64,000 nt of DNA, taken from positions 1-64,000 of the forward strand of contig WYBP01000018.1 of the NCBI GenBank assembly GCA_011525845.1. Direction: 5' to 3'. Below are positions 15,445 to 23,759 of this stretch, piece after piece. The translations under genes and the position numbers were made by a program. The notes under the pieces were generated by a model that ran no database searches, had not been told where the DNA came from, and saw only the letters and a program-made list of their open reading frames with translations. The stretch comes from Gemmatimonadaceae bacterium (GTDB lineage: Bacteria > Gemmatimonadota > Gemmatimonadetes > Gemmatimonadales > Gemmatimonadaceae). Position 1 is the first letter of the stretch. Every line of letters starts with the position of its first letter.

Positions 15445-16599
15445 ATGCCCGACGCCACGCCTGCGAACCCCCAGCCCCTGCACGTCGTCGTGCTATGCGC
15501 ACCCGCCAGCGTCGGCGGCCTGGAGAAGGTCGTCCAGGCGCTCGCCGGCGAACTCGCGACTTCGGGTCACGCCGTGACCGTCGTGGCCGTGGTCGCAGCG
15601 GCGGAGCGCGCGGACCCGCTGTTCGCGCCGCTCCGGGGCACGCACGTGCGCTGCATCGCGCGCGTCTTCGGTGCACGCGAGTATCGCCGGGAGCGCCGCG
15701 AGGTGCAGGCGCTGCTCCGCGAACTCGGCGCCGACGTCCTGCACACGCACGGCTACCGCTCCGACCTCCTGCACGGCGGACCGACGCGACGCGCGGGGAT
15801 CGCGACCGTGAGCACGGTGCACGGCTCGAGTCGGATGGGAGGGCTCTCGCACCTGTTCGAGTGGCTGCAGCTGCGCGCGCTCCGCGCGGCCGACGCGGTG
15901 ATCGCCGTCTCAGCGCCCCTCGCGCGATCGCTGCGCGGGGTCGGCGTCCCGGAGGAACGGCTCCACCTGCTCCCCAACGCCGTGACGCGCCGCGAGCAGC
16001 GCGCGACCCGCGCGGAGGCCCGCGCGGCGCTGGCCCTGCTCGACGACGGGACGCCCACGCTCGGCTGGGTGGGGCGTCTCGTCCCGGTGAAGGGAGCGGA
16101 CGTCTTCCTCGAGTCGCTGGCGGGACTCCCGGGCGCCTGGCGCGCGACGGTGGTGGGGGACGGCCCCGAGCGCACCGCGCTCGAGGCCCAGGCCACGCGC
16201 CTCGGGATCGCCGAGCGCGTGCGGTTCGCCGGCGCCGTCCCCGACGCGGCCCGTTTCCTCGTCGGCCTCGACGCGTTCGTGCTGAGTTCGCGCTCCGAGG
16301 GCACGCCGATCGCGCTGCTGGAGGCGATGCAGGCGGGGGTCCCGTCCGTGGCCACCGCGGTGGGCGGGGTCCCCGACCTCCTGGGCGACGCGGGCTGGCT
16401 CGTGCCTCCCGAGTCGCCCGCGGAGCTGCGCGCCGCCATCGCGGCGATGCTCGCGAGCCCAGCGGAGGCCGCGCGCCGCGGCGCCGAAGCGCGCGCGCGG
16501 GTCGAGCGGGAGTACGATCCCCGGCGGTGGGCGGCGCGACACGCGGAGATCTACCGAGCGGCCATCGCGCGGCGTGCCTCGGCGGGGCCGCGCGCATGA
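15445..16599 (+). CDS. GT4-family glycosyltransferase (GT-B fold)
   Basis: 384 residues from ATG 15445. N-terminal GT-B domain opening is VVVLCAPASVGGLEKVVQALAGEL. The C-terminal donor-binding domain has LGWVGRLVPVKGADVFLESL, VVGDGPERTALE and the EX7E-type VLSSRSEGTPIALLEAMQAG. These are typical of retaining cytoplasmic glycosyltransferases acting on lipid-linked glycans. Its stop overlaps the polysaccharide deacetylase start (ATGA), so both are coupled. It is divergent from the VanZ-like gene across 76 bases. Confidence 0.88.
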   Translation: MPDATPANPQPLHVVVLCAPASVGGLEKVVQALAGELATSGHAVTVVAVVAAAERADPLFAPLRGTHVRCIARVFGAREYRRERREVQALLRELGADVLHTHGYRSDLLHGGPTRRAGIATVSTVHGSSRMGGLSHLFEWLQLRALRAADAVIAVSAPLARSLRGVGVPEERLHLLPNAVTRREQRATRAEARAALALLDDGTPTLGWVGRLVPVKGADVFLESLAGLPGAWRATVVGDGPERTALEAQATRLGIAERVRFAGAVPDAARFLVGLDAFVLSSRSEGTPIALLEAMQAGVPSVATAVGGVPDLLGDAGWLVPPESPAELRAAIAAMLASPAEAARRGAEARARVEREYDPRRWAARHAEIYRAAIARRASAGPRA

Positions 16600-17501
16600 G
16601 TCCCATCCTGCGCCGCGCTGCCAAGCAGGTCGTCGAGGTGGTGCTCGAGGGCAGCGGGATCTCCGCGCTCGCCCGCCGGCGGATGGGAGGACGCGACCTC
16701 GTGCTCGCCTACCATGGCGTGGTGGAGGACGGCGCGGTGCATGCGGATGCGTCGGCACACCTCGCCGTCTCCAGCTTCGCGGCGCAGATGGAGGCGATCG
16801 CCGAGCTCGCGGAGGTGGTTCCGGTGGGCGCGCTCTCCGCCCCCCCGCGCCGCCGCGACCGGCCGCGTGTCGCGATCACGTTCGACGACGGGTACCGCGG
16901 CGCGCTGCGGCACGCGGTGCCGATCCTCACCGCCCTCGGACTGCCGGCCACCTTCTTCGTCTGCCCCTCGCTCCTCGGCGGCGAGCACTTCTGGTGGGAT
17001 TGCCGCTCGCTGGACGTCTGGCAGCGAAAGCCCGAATTGCTCGACCGCCTGGAGGGCCGCGCGGAGCGCGTCTGGCCGCGACTCCGTGAGGAGGGCTTCG
17101 GCACCGAGGCCCTTGGCGACGACTTCCGTCCCGCGTCGATCGAGGAGGTGCGGGCGGCCGCCGCAGCTCCCGGGATCACGGTCGGGTCGCACACGATGCG
17201 GCACCCGAACCTCGCCGTGCTGGGGATGGACGCGGTGCGAGCGGAACTTGGCGAGGCACACCGGTGGCTGTCCGCCCAGGTCCCCTCCTATCTGCCGTGG
17301 ATCGCGTACCCCTTCGGCCTCGCCACACCGGAGGTGGAGCGGGTGGCCGAGGAGCTCGGGTACGCCGGCGGCTTCGTGCTCGACGGCGGGTGGATCCCGG
17401 CCACGGGAGCGCGACGCTACGGACTCCCGAGACTCAACATCGCCGCCGGCCTCTCGACGCGCGGCTTCCGGATCCGGCTGGCGGACATCTTCGCGCGCTG
17501 A
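16596..17501 (+). CDS. Polysaccharide deacetylase (CE4/NodB-like)
   Basis: 301 residues, starting in an ATGA overlap with the GT4 gene. NodB-homology motifs: VAITFDDGYRG (catalytic Asp and metal Asp), the metal-binding GSHTMRHP (His-x4-His) and later WIAYPFG. There is no obvious signal peptide, and an N-terminal basic amphipathic stretch may be a membrane contact. Such enzymes N-deacetylate hexosamines in EPS, or act on PEP-CTERM-locus polysaccharide. It ends immediately before the convergent tyrA stop, with no spacer. Confidence 0.87.
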   Translation: MSPILRRAAKQVVEVVLEGSGISALARRRMGGRDLVLAYHGVVEDGAVHADASAHLAVSSFAAQMEAIAELAEVVPVGALSAPPRRRDRPRVAITFDDGYRGALRHAVPILTALGLPATFFVCPSLLGGEHFWWDCRSLDVWQRKPELLDRLEGRAERVWPRLREEGFGTEALGDDFRPASIEEVRAAAAAPGITVGSHTMRHPNLAVLGMDAVRAELGEAHRWLSAQVPSYLPWIAYPFGLATPEVERVAEELGYAGGFVLDGGWIPATGARRYGLPRLNIAAGLSTRGFRIRLADIFAR

Positions 17502-18338
17502 TCAGCGCGCGTCGAGCCAGTCCCGGCCGACGGCGAAGAAGCGCCGCAGCGCGGCGTCGTCGCCGGCGCGGAGTGCCGCCTCGGCGCCGGCGAGCTCGCG
17601 GGAGAGTGCGCCGACGGCATCCGCGATGGCCGGGGCGTTCGTGCGGCAGATCGCGCTCCACATCTCCGGCGAACTGGCCGCCAACCGCGTCACGTCGCGT
17701 CCGCCGCGTCCGAGGGTCGCGGGGGCGTGCCCCGCCCCGGCGAGCGCCGCCGCGACCGCGCTCGACGCGACCTGCGGGAGGTGGCTCACCCACGCCATCA
17801 GGGTGTCGTGCGCGCCAGCGTCGATGATCGTGCAGCGTCCCCCGACCGACTCCCAGAAGGTGCGGACCGCCGAGACCGTCCCGGCCGACGTCCGTTCGTC
17901 CGGGCAGAGGAAGACGGTCGCCTCGCGGTAGAGGCCGGCACGCGCCGCCTCCCACCCCGAGCGGTGGTCGCCGGCGAGGGGATGGGCACCCACGAACCGT
18001 CCGCCGAGCCCCGCCTCCGCCGCCTGTGCGAGCACGGTGCGCTTCGTGCTGCCGAGATCGGTGACGAGGCACCCGTCCTTCAGCCGCGGCGCGAGTCGCG
18101 CGAGCATCGCGCCGGCCTGATCCACGGGGGTTGCGAGGACGACGAGGTCGGCGGCGCGCAAGCCAGTCAGCTCGTCATCGAGCACCTCCGCGAGCACCCC
18201 GGCGGCGAGCGCCTGTCGGCACGAGCGGTCGTCCGCATCGTAGCCCTGCACCCGGATTCCGCTGGCTGCGAGGTCGCGTGCCAGGGAGCCGCCCATCAGC
18301 CCGAGCCCGAGGATCGCGACCGTGCGCGGGGGGGTCAC
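17502..18338 (-). CDS. tyrA: Prephenate dehydrogenase
   Basis: 278 residues. The Rossmann motif is VAILGLGLMGGSLARDL (residues 7-23). Next are VVLATPVDQ, VTDLGSTK and the substrate-site GAHPLAGDHRSGWEAA with AHDTLMAWVSHLPQ. These are characteristic of NAD(P)-dependent prephenate/arogenate dehydrogenases, the tyrosine branch of the shikimate pathway. It lies downstream of chorismate mutase (40-base gap), so the two steps chorismate to prephenate to 4-hydroxyphenylpyruvate are adjacent. There is no fused mutase or ACT domain. Confidence 0.92.
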   Translation of the reverse strand: MTPPRTVAILGLGLMGGSLARDLAASGIRVQGYDADDRSCRQALAAGVLAEVLDDELTGLRAADLVVLATPVDQAGAMLARLAPRLKDGCLVTDLGSTKRTVLAQAAEAGLGGRFVGAHPLAGDHRSGWEAARAGLYREATVFLCPDERTSAGTVSAVRTFWESVGGRCTIIDAGAHDTLMAWVSHLPQVASSAVAAALAGAGHAPATLGRGGRDVTRLAASSPEMWSAICRTNAPAIADAVGALSRELAGAEAALRAGDDAALRRFFAVGRDWLDAR

Positions 18339-18378
18339 GTCGCGGCGGACCTGCGGCCAGCGGCGACCGCGCGTGCCA

Positions 18379-18669
18379 TCACCGCTCCTCCAGCTGTGCG
18401 CGCCGGGACATCCCGATGATCTGCCAGAACACGTAGCGGATGTCCTCGTCGTCGAGTCCCGCCTCGCGCGCGAGCGCGCCGGCGCGCCGCACCACCGCGG
18501 CCTCGCGTGGCGGGTCGAGCGTCGGCAGCTCCGCGACGCGCTTCAGTGCCCCGACGCGGCGGGCGAGGGCCACCCGTCGCGCGACGGTGGCCACGAGCGT
18601 CGCATCGATCGCCTCGATCTCCGCCCGGATCCGGCCGAGTTCCTCGACCGCATCGTCGCGCGCAGTCAT
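18379..18669 (-). CDS. Chorismate mutase, AroQ class
   Basis: 96 residues, all-helical: an N-terminal helix [34 protein letters not shown] with the substrate-binding Arg and Lys of the AroQ fold, then later helices [17 protein letters not shown] and [14 protein letters not shown]. Length is normal for a monofunctional AroQ. It catalyses chorismate to prephenate in the cytoplasm. Its start overlaps the DAHP synthase stop (ATGA), placing it in an aroF-chorismate mutase-tyrA operon. Confidence 0.9.
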   Translation of the reverse strand: MTARDDAVEELGRIRAEIEAIDATLVATVARRVALARRVGALKRVAELPTLDPPREAAVVRRAGALAREAGLDDEDIRYVFWQIIGMSRRAQLEER

Positions 18670-19727
18670 GCCGTCCGGGCTCGCGGCGACACCGCCGGGG
18701 CGGCGCGCAGGGTGCGCCCGACGGCGGTCGCGAAGGGGCGGAGGTCGTGCATGAGCGTCGCGAAGCCGTCGAGCGTGAGGGACTGGTCGCCGTCGGACAG
18801 CGCCTCGGCCGGGCAGGGGTGCACCTCCACGATGAGCCCGTCGGCACCGGCCGCGATGGCCGCGAACGAGAGCGGGCCCACGAGGTCGGTGCGCCCTCCC
18901 GCGTGGCTCGGGTCGACGATCACCGGGAGGTGGGTCTCCTGCTTCAGCACGGGGATCGCCGCGATGTCGAGGGTGTTCCGGGTCGCCGTCTCGTAGGTGC
19001 GGATGCCGCGCTCGCAGAGCACCACGTCGCGGTTCCCCTGGGCCATGATGTACTCCGCGGCCATTAGCAGTTCCTTGATGGTGGCCGAGAGGCCGCGCTT
19101 GAGCAGCACCGGCCGCTGGATCCGACCGACCTCGGCGAGCAGGGAGAAGTTCTGCATGTTGCGCGCGCCGATCTGCAGCATGTCGGCGTACTCGCCCACC
19201 TGCTCGACCTGCCGCGTGTCCATCACCTCCGTGACGATCGGGAGTCCGGTCTCCGCGCGGACCTCGGCGAGCATCTTGAGGGCGGCGAGGCCGAGCCCCT
19301 GGAAGGCGTAGGGCGAGGAGCGGGGCTTGAAGGCACCTCCGCGCAGCACGCCCGCGCCCGACGCGAGCACCGAGCGCGCCGTCTCCGTGAGCATCTCGCG
19401 GCCCTCGACCGAGCAGGGGCCGGCGATCATCGCCAGCTCAGGGCCGCCCACCGTCGCGGCGGCCCCGTCGCCGATCCGGATCCGGCTGCGGTCCGCCACG
19501 AACTCGAGCGAGGCGAGCTTGTACGGCTTCATGATGGGCGTGACCGACTCGACGCCGGGCAGGCTCAGCAGGGAGGTCTCCGCGAGCAGCGCCTCGTCGC
19601 CGATGCAGCCGATGATGGTGCGGTGCTCGCCCCGGGAGATGTGGGTGCGCAGCCCGAGCTGCTCGATCCGCTCGCGGATGCGGTCGACCTCGGCGTCGGT
19701 GACGTTCTTGCGGGTGACGACGATCAT
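18666..19727 (-). CDS. aroF: 3-deoxy-7-phosphoheptulonate (DAHP) synthase with N-terminal regulatory domain
   Basis: 353 residues. Residues 1-75 form a ferredoxin/ACT-like domain ([17 protein letters not shown]...PGVESVTPI). The catalytic barrel carries [34 protein letters not shown] and VDPSHAGGR. This matches the type I-beta DAHP synthases, where the N-terminal domain gives tyrosine or phenylalanine feedback. It commits carbon to aromatic amino acids. The start codon lies in a four-base overlap with the upstream O-antigen-polymerase-like gene, an unusual pairing. Confidence 0.93.
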   Translation of the reverse strand: MIVVTRKNVTDAEVDRIRERIEQLGLRTHISRGEHRTIIGCIGDEALLAETSLLSLPGVESVTPIMKPYKLASLEFVADRSRIRIGDGAAATVGGPELAMIAGPCSVEGREMLTETARSVLASGAGVLRGGAFKPRSSPYAFQGLGLAALKMLAEVRAETGLPIVTEVMDTRQVEQVGEYADMLQIGARNMQNFSLLAEVGRIQRPVLLKRGLSATIKELLMAAEYIMAQGNRDVVLCERGIRTYETATRNTLDIAAIPVLKQETHLPVIVDPSHAGGRTDLVGPLSFAAIAAGADGLIVEVHPCPAEALSDGDQSLTLDGFATLMHDLRPFATAVGRTLRAAPAVSPRARTA

Positions 19728-21169
19728 CGATGCGGTACCGGGGGGGGAGAGTGGAATGCGGTGGCGACCGACGCGGTGGCCTGCGGCGGGGCGGGGAAGC
19801 GACGGCCCTTCGTGGGCGTGCGGTGCGCGGCGCCACGCGTCTCGTGGCGGAGGAGCACGAGCACACCCGCAGTGAACGCGGTCAGCGCGTAGAAGGGCAC
19901 GAGGTACGCGTGAGAGACGAAGAACGCGCCGACCGACCATCCCATGTACGACACCGGGATGTACGAGCAGGCGAGGTAGATGAAGCGGCGCGTCGGGGAC
20001 TCCTGCAGCCAGGAGACGGGCAGCCGGGACCTGATCCGCGCGAGCCCGAACACCCCGCCGCCGACGATGGAGAGGAAGACGAAGAGGGCGGGGACCCCGA
20101 GGTCCACGGCGACCTGCAGGAAGGTGTTGTGCGGGGACATCGCCTGGATCGGCGCGCCGCGCTCCGTGAACTCCTGCCGTTCCCACTGGGCGCGCACGAA
20201 GTTGTTGAGGCCCACGCCGGTAATCGGCCGCGGGGCCAGGTTCCGCAGCCCGCGCTTCCAGATCTCGACGCGCCCCGTCTCGGACGTGACGTTGTAGTCG
20301 GCGCCCGGGTTCGTGATGGTCTGCATCTGCTTCAGGTAGCCGGGGGGCGCGACGAGCGCGACCATCGTGGCGGCGACCGCGACCACCTGGATGCGGCGCA
20401 TCCAGGTGACCTTCGGCAGCATGATCAGGAGCGTCACCCCGGTGGCGAGCAGCGAGAGGAACCCGCCCCGGGACCCCGCCAGTGCGATCGCCGCCGGTCC
20501 GCCCGCGGCCGTGAGGAACGAGAGCCATCGCACCCAGCCGCGCGACGTCTGCCCCAGCAGGAGGGCGAGCGGCATCCCGAGGGCGAAGATCGCCCCGAGG
20601 TCGTTCGCATCGTACATCACGGTCGAGTTCACCCGGTTGAACCCACCGAAGGTGCGCATCTCCCACACGAAGATGCTCATGTAGACCAGGATGAGCATCG
20701 AGGTGACGTAGCTGCCGATCAGGAACCGCAGGTCCCCGGCGTTCCGGACGGCGACGACGAGGAGGCCGAAGAAGACCAGGTTCGGCAGGTAGGTCTCGAG
20801 GAAGAACTTCATCGACGAGCCGAGACTCAATCCCAGCGGCGCCCCGACGAGGGTGATGATCAGCAGCAGTCGGACGCGGCGAGCGGGTGCGGTCGCGAAG
20901 AAGTCCTTCACGTTGACCGTCTTCGGGAGCGCCACGGCGCATCCGAGCGCCACCGCCGTGAGCAGCAACCCCGGCCGGAAGACGGCCAGGATCGGCACGA
21001 TCCGGTGGATCCCGGCGATGGAGACCAGCATCAGCGCGCCGAGCGAGAAGCGGATAGGATCCCAGGCGACCGGCGCCACGAGCGCCCTCAGGGAGCGCCG
21101 CAGCGGGCGCGTGCGCTTTCGCGCACCCTGAGAGGTCTGGACACGGCTAGCGGTCGGAGGCGGGATCAT
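19724..21169 (-). CDS. O-antigen ligase/polymerase-like (Wzy) membrane protein
   Basis: 481 residues from ATG 21169; upstream in-frame extension to 21271 adds only Arg/Pro-rich sequence. It has about eleven membrane helices and a large periplasmic loop. Wzy_C-family landmarks are [37 protein letters not shown] and [19 protein letters not shown]. It would polymerise or ligate undecaprenyl-linked repeat units in the inner membrane. Its stop overlaps the aroF start (ATGA), so EPS polymerisation and the tyrosine pathway share a transcript. Confidence 0.87.
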   Translation of the reverse strand: MIPPPTASRVQTSQGARKRTRPLRRSLRALVAPVAWDPIRFSLGALMLVSIAGIHRIVPILAVFRPGLLLTAVALGCAVALPKTVNVKDFFATAPARRVRLLLIITLVGAPLGLSLGSSMKFFLETYLPNLVFFGLLVVAVRNAGDLRFLIGSYVTSMLILVYMSIFVWEMRTFGGFNRVNSTVMYDANDLGAIFALGMPLALLLGQTSRGWVRWLSFLTAAGGPAAIALAGSRGGFLSLLATGVTLLIMLPKVTWMRRIQVVAVAATMVALVAPPGYLKQMQTITNPGADYNVTSETGRVEIWKRGLRNLAPRPITGVGLNNFVRAQWERQEFTERGAPIQAMSPHNTFLQVAVDLGVPALFVFLSIVGGGVFGLARIRSRLPVSWLQESPTRRFIYLACSYIPVSYMGWSVGAFFVSHAYLVPFYALTAFTAGVLVLLRHETRGAAHRTPTKGRRFPAPPQATASVATAFHSPPPVPHR

Positions 21170-21317
21170 TGAGGCCGATCGGGGAGGGCCGCTGACGGAG
21201 GTTTGACGGCGGGTATCGAAGTATACGGGGTCGGTGCGGCCTCTGGCCGGGCGTGTGCACGGCCGGGCCAAAGGCGACTACAGGTGTGCAATCGCTGTGC
21301 CCACCTACGTACGGGAG

Positions 21318-21332
21318 TGGCACGATTGTAGC
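21318..21332 (+). promoter_or_regulatory. Candidate sigma-54 (RpoN) promoter
   Basis: TGGCACGATTGTAGC matches the -24/-12 consensus TGGCACG-N4-TTGC at 10 of 11 fixed positions, keeping the invariant GG (21319-21320) and GC (21331-21332) at correct spacing. It lies 113 bases upstream of the GT4 start at 21445, in a 275-base intergenic region, close to a GAFTGA-containing sigma-54 activator gene. Confidence 0.6.
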
Positions 21333-21444
21333 CCAAGTCACACTATACCGAGTCACATCCAGAGTCCTTGGAACAGCCAGAAGGAAGCATGAAGCGACCG
21401 AGGGTGCAGGGCCGCCGTTGGTGTAACGATCGTCTCGGGGCGCG

Positions 21445-22638
21445 GTGACATCCGTGTCGCGGGGCCTGCGCACGCTATTCCTGTGCGAGGGGAACGCCGA
21501 GACCCACGATTCGTGGTCGGGCGTGAGCCGCAGCGTCGTGCGGCACCTGCGTGCCGAGGGGCATACGGTGCGTGTGTGCGATGCGGACCTCTACGGCGCG
21601 CGTCGCATCGGCGTCGCGCTCCGGACGGTCGCGTGGCCCCGGCGCCGCTGGTGGGTGAGGCACCACCTCCACGCCTCGGCGTTCCGGGCGCGCTCCGAGA
21701 TGTGTGCCCGGGCGATCCGGGCGGCGGGGCCTGGGTTCGAGGTGCTCCTCCAGGTGGGGGCGACCTTCATGCCGCCCGCGTCCTGCGAACTCCCCCTCGT
21801 GCTCTACTGCGACTCGAACGCCGAGCTCTCAAGGCTCGGCGCCGCGTCGGGGCACTCCGAGGGTGCGAGCCTGACGGTCCGCGAGTTGGCCGAGGTGCGG
21901 GACCGCGAGGAGCAGGTCTACCGCCGGGCCGAGATCATCTTCACGATGAGCGATCGGCTGCGCCAGTCCTTCATCGAGGACTTCGGCATCTCACCGGATC
22001 GGCTGATCACGGTGCACTGCGGCCCCAATGTCGATGCGCTCCCGCCGCCAGTCACGGCGTTCCGGCGTCCCTCGCCCCCCACGATCCTCTTCGTCGGGCG
22101 CGACTTCGACCGCAAGGGCGGCGCACTGCTCCTGGAGGCGTTCGCGGACGTCCGGCGCCGCGTCCCGGAGGCGTGTCTCCGCTTCGTCGGGGGACGTCCC
22201 TCCCGTCGCGCGGTCGTCCCCCCCGGCGTAGAGTTCCTCGGGTTCCTCAGCCGGGACAGCGCGCACGGGAGTTCCGGAATGCGCGAGGCGTACGAGTCGG
22301 CGAGCGTGTTCTGCATCCCCACCCGCTTCGATCCCTTCGGCACCTCCTTCGTCGAGGCGATGCTCTACGGCCTTCCCTGCGTGGGACCGGCCGTGTGGGC
22401 GGTGCCGGAGATCATCGCGCACGAGGAGACGGGCCTGCTGACCCAGCCCGGCGACCCCGGCGCGCTCGCCGACGCCCTCGTGCGCCTGCTGAGCGACCCC
22501 GCGCTTGCGGCGCGGATGGGGGTCGCCGCGCGTGCGAGGGCCGAACGCCACTTCTCCTGGGCCCGGATCGCCGCGAAGATGTCGCGCGCGCTGCAGGACG
22601 TGGTCGGGGCGGCCCCGGGACTCGCTAGAGGCGCGTGA
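21445..22638 (+). CDS. GT4-family glycosyltransferase
   Basis: 397 residues from GTG 21445; another GTG nine bases on is equally possible and no strong ribosome binding site decides. GT-B features are TLFLCEGNAETHDSWSGVSR near the N-terminus, TILFVGRDFDRKGGALLLEAF opening the donor domain, RFVGGRPSRR, and the nucleotide-sugar motif CIPTRFDPFGTSFVEAMLYG. It probably adds a sugar to lipid-linked EPS precursor. A sigma-54-like promoter precedes it. The 3' end overlaps the convergent histidine kinase gene by 14 bases. Confidence 0.86.
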   Translation: MTSVSRGLRTLFLCEGNAETHDSWSGVSRSVVRHLRAEGHTVRVCDADLYGARRIGVALRTVAWPRRRWWVRHHLHASAFRARSEMCARAIRAAGPGFEVLLQVGATFMPPASCELPLVLYCDSNAELSRLGAASGHSEGASLTVRELAEVRDREEQVYRRAEIIFTMSDRLRQSFIEDFGISPDRLITVHCGPNVDALPPPVTAFRRPSPPTILFVGRDFDRKGGALLLEAFADVRRRVPEACLRFVGGRPSRRAVVPPGVEFLGFLSRDSAHGSSGMREAYESASVFCIPTRFDPFGTSFVEAMLYGLPCVGPAVWAVPEIIAHEETGLLTQPGDPGALADALVRLLSDPALAARMGVAARARAERHFSWARIAAKMSRALQDVVGAAPGLARGA

Positions 22639-23758
22639 CCGAGGGGAGCTCGAGGTCGAAGTAGAAGCGCGTGCCCTCGCCTGCGGTGCTCTCGAACCGG
22701 AGTTCCGAGTGCATCGCGCCGAGGAGCTTGCGGCACATCGCGAGCCCGAGCCCCGTGCCCGAGAAGAAGAAGCCGCCGCGCCCCGTGCGCCCGCTGGAGC
22801 GGCGGAAGGGCTTGTAGAGCGTCGCGATGGCCTCGTCGCTGATCCCGCGTCCGGAGTCGCGCACCGAGAACTCCACGCGCGAGGGTCCGGCGACGCGCGT
22901 GAGGATCTCCACGCCCCCCTCGTCCGTGAACTTGAGTGCGTTGGTCACGAGGTTGAGCAGCACGCGGCTCAGCGCGAGCGGACGTCCGAGCCGTTGGTCC
23001 GTGGGCGGACCCTCGAAGCGAACGGTGAGGCCCTTCTCGGCGGCGATGGGGCGCACCATGTCGACCACCCCCTCGATCGTCTCCGCGACCGAGAAGGGCA
23101 CCGGGTCGCCGTCGACCAGCTGGTCCCCGCGCCGGGCCATCTCGATGACGTCCGACGCCATCGAGCTCAGTCCGAGTGAGGCGCTGTAGATCAGCCGCAG
23201 CTGCTTCTGCTGGACATCGTTCACCGGACCCGACTGTCCCCGCTCGAGCGTCTCGGCGAGGCAGCGGATCGAGGTCAGCGGCGAGCGGATGTCGTGCGCG
23301 ACCTCGACCACCAGGTTGAGGCCGTCGGGTCCGGAGAGCTGCGACGAGAAGTAGAGGTCCCAGTCGGGTTCGATCACGCGGCGGACGACGTCCACTCCGC
23401 TGAGCAGGCGGAAGGCGACGGAGCGCTCGACCGTGACATCGCCCGAGAGCAGCCCGAGGAGCACCGACGCGATGCGGTCGAGCAGGAAGCGGCCGAGCGC
23501 GCTCGCGCCGCGCCCGCGTTCCGGGTGGTAACCCCCGGCGGCGAGGTCGACGGCGACGATCAGCCATTCGATGACCGCATCGGTCTCGTCGGCGTCGAAG
23601 GTCTCGCCGAGTGCCTGGGCCCAGCCGCGCCGCACCTCGTCCGCGGCCTTCTGGAGGAGCGGGTGCACGTCCGATCCCACGGACGCGTCGCGTCCAGGGA
23701 CGGCGTGCAGCCGCCCGCGGGCCACCGCGCGCTCGCGCTGGCTGGCCGGTTCCGTCAC
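22625..23758 (-). CDS. Soluble sensor histidine kinase
   Basis: 377 residues from GTG 23758, chosen because AGGAGG (23764-23769) sits five bases upstream; it starts one base after the response-regulator stop. There is no membrane helix. An N-terminal helical sensor-like region (about 25-135) precedes the H-box EVAHDIRSPLTSI with phosphoacceptor H155. Then come the N-box LVTNALKFT, G1 DSGRGI and G2 GTGLGLAMC of the HATPase domain. The partner is evidently the adjacent sigma-54 response regulator. A cytosolic kinase next to EPS genes resembles the PrsK/PrsR arrangement, although PrsK itself is membrane-bound. Confidence 0.87.
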   Translation of the reverse strand: MTEPASQRERAVARGRLHAVPGRDASVGSDVHPLLQKAADEVRRGWAQALGETFDADETDAVIEWLIVAVDLAAGGYHPERGRGASALGRFLLDRIASVLLGLLSGDVTVERSVAFRLLSGVDVVRRVIEPDWDLYFSSQLSGPDGLNLVVEVAHDIRSPLTSIRCLAETLERGQSGPVNDVQQKQLRLIYSASLGLSSMASDVIEMARRGDQLVDGDPVPFSVAETIEGVVDMVRPIAAEKGLTVRFEGPPTDQRLGRPLALSRVLLNLVTNALKFTDEGGVEILTRVAGPSRVEFSVRDSGRGISDEAIATLYKPFRRSSGRTGRGGFFFSGTGLGLAMCRKLLGAMHSELRFESTAGEGTRFYFDLELPSVTRL

Positions 23759-23759
23759 C

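Noticed and set aside
14541-17501. A 986-codon plus-strand frame ending in the deacetylase
   Set aside because: Only its last 301 codons, from ATG 16596, resemble a protein. The earlier part is the antisense of the VanZ-like gene and an out-of-frame reading of the GT4 gene.
18666-20942. A 758-codon minus frame extending aroF upstream
   Set aside because: The extension runs out of frame through the Wzy-like gene. The true aroF start is ATG 19727, overlapping the Wzy stop.
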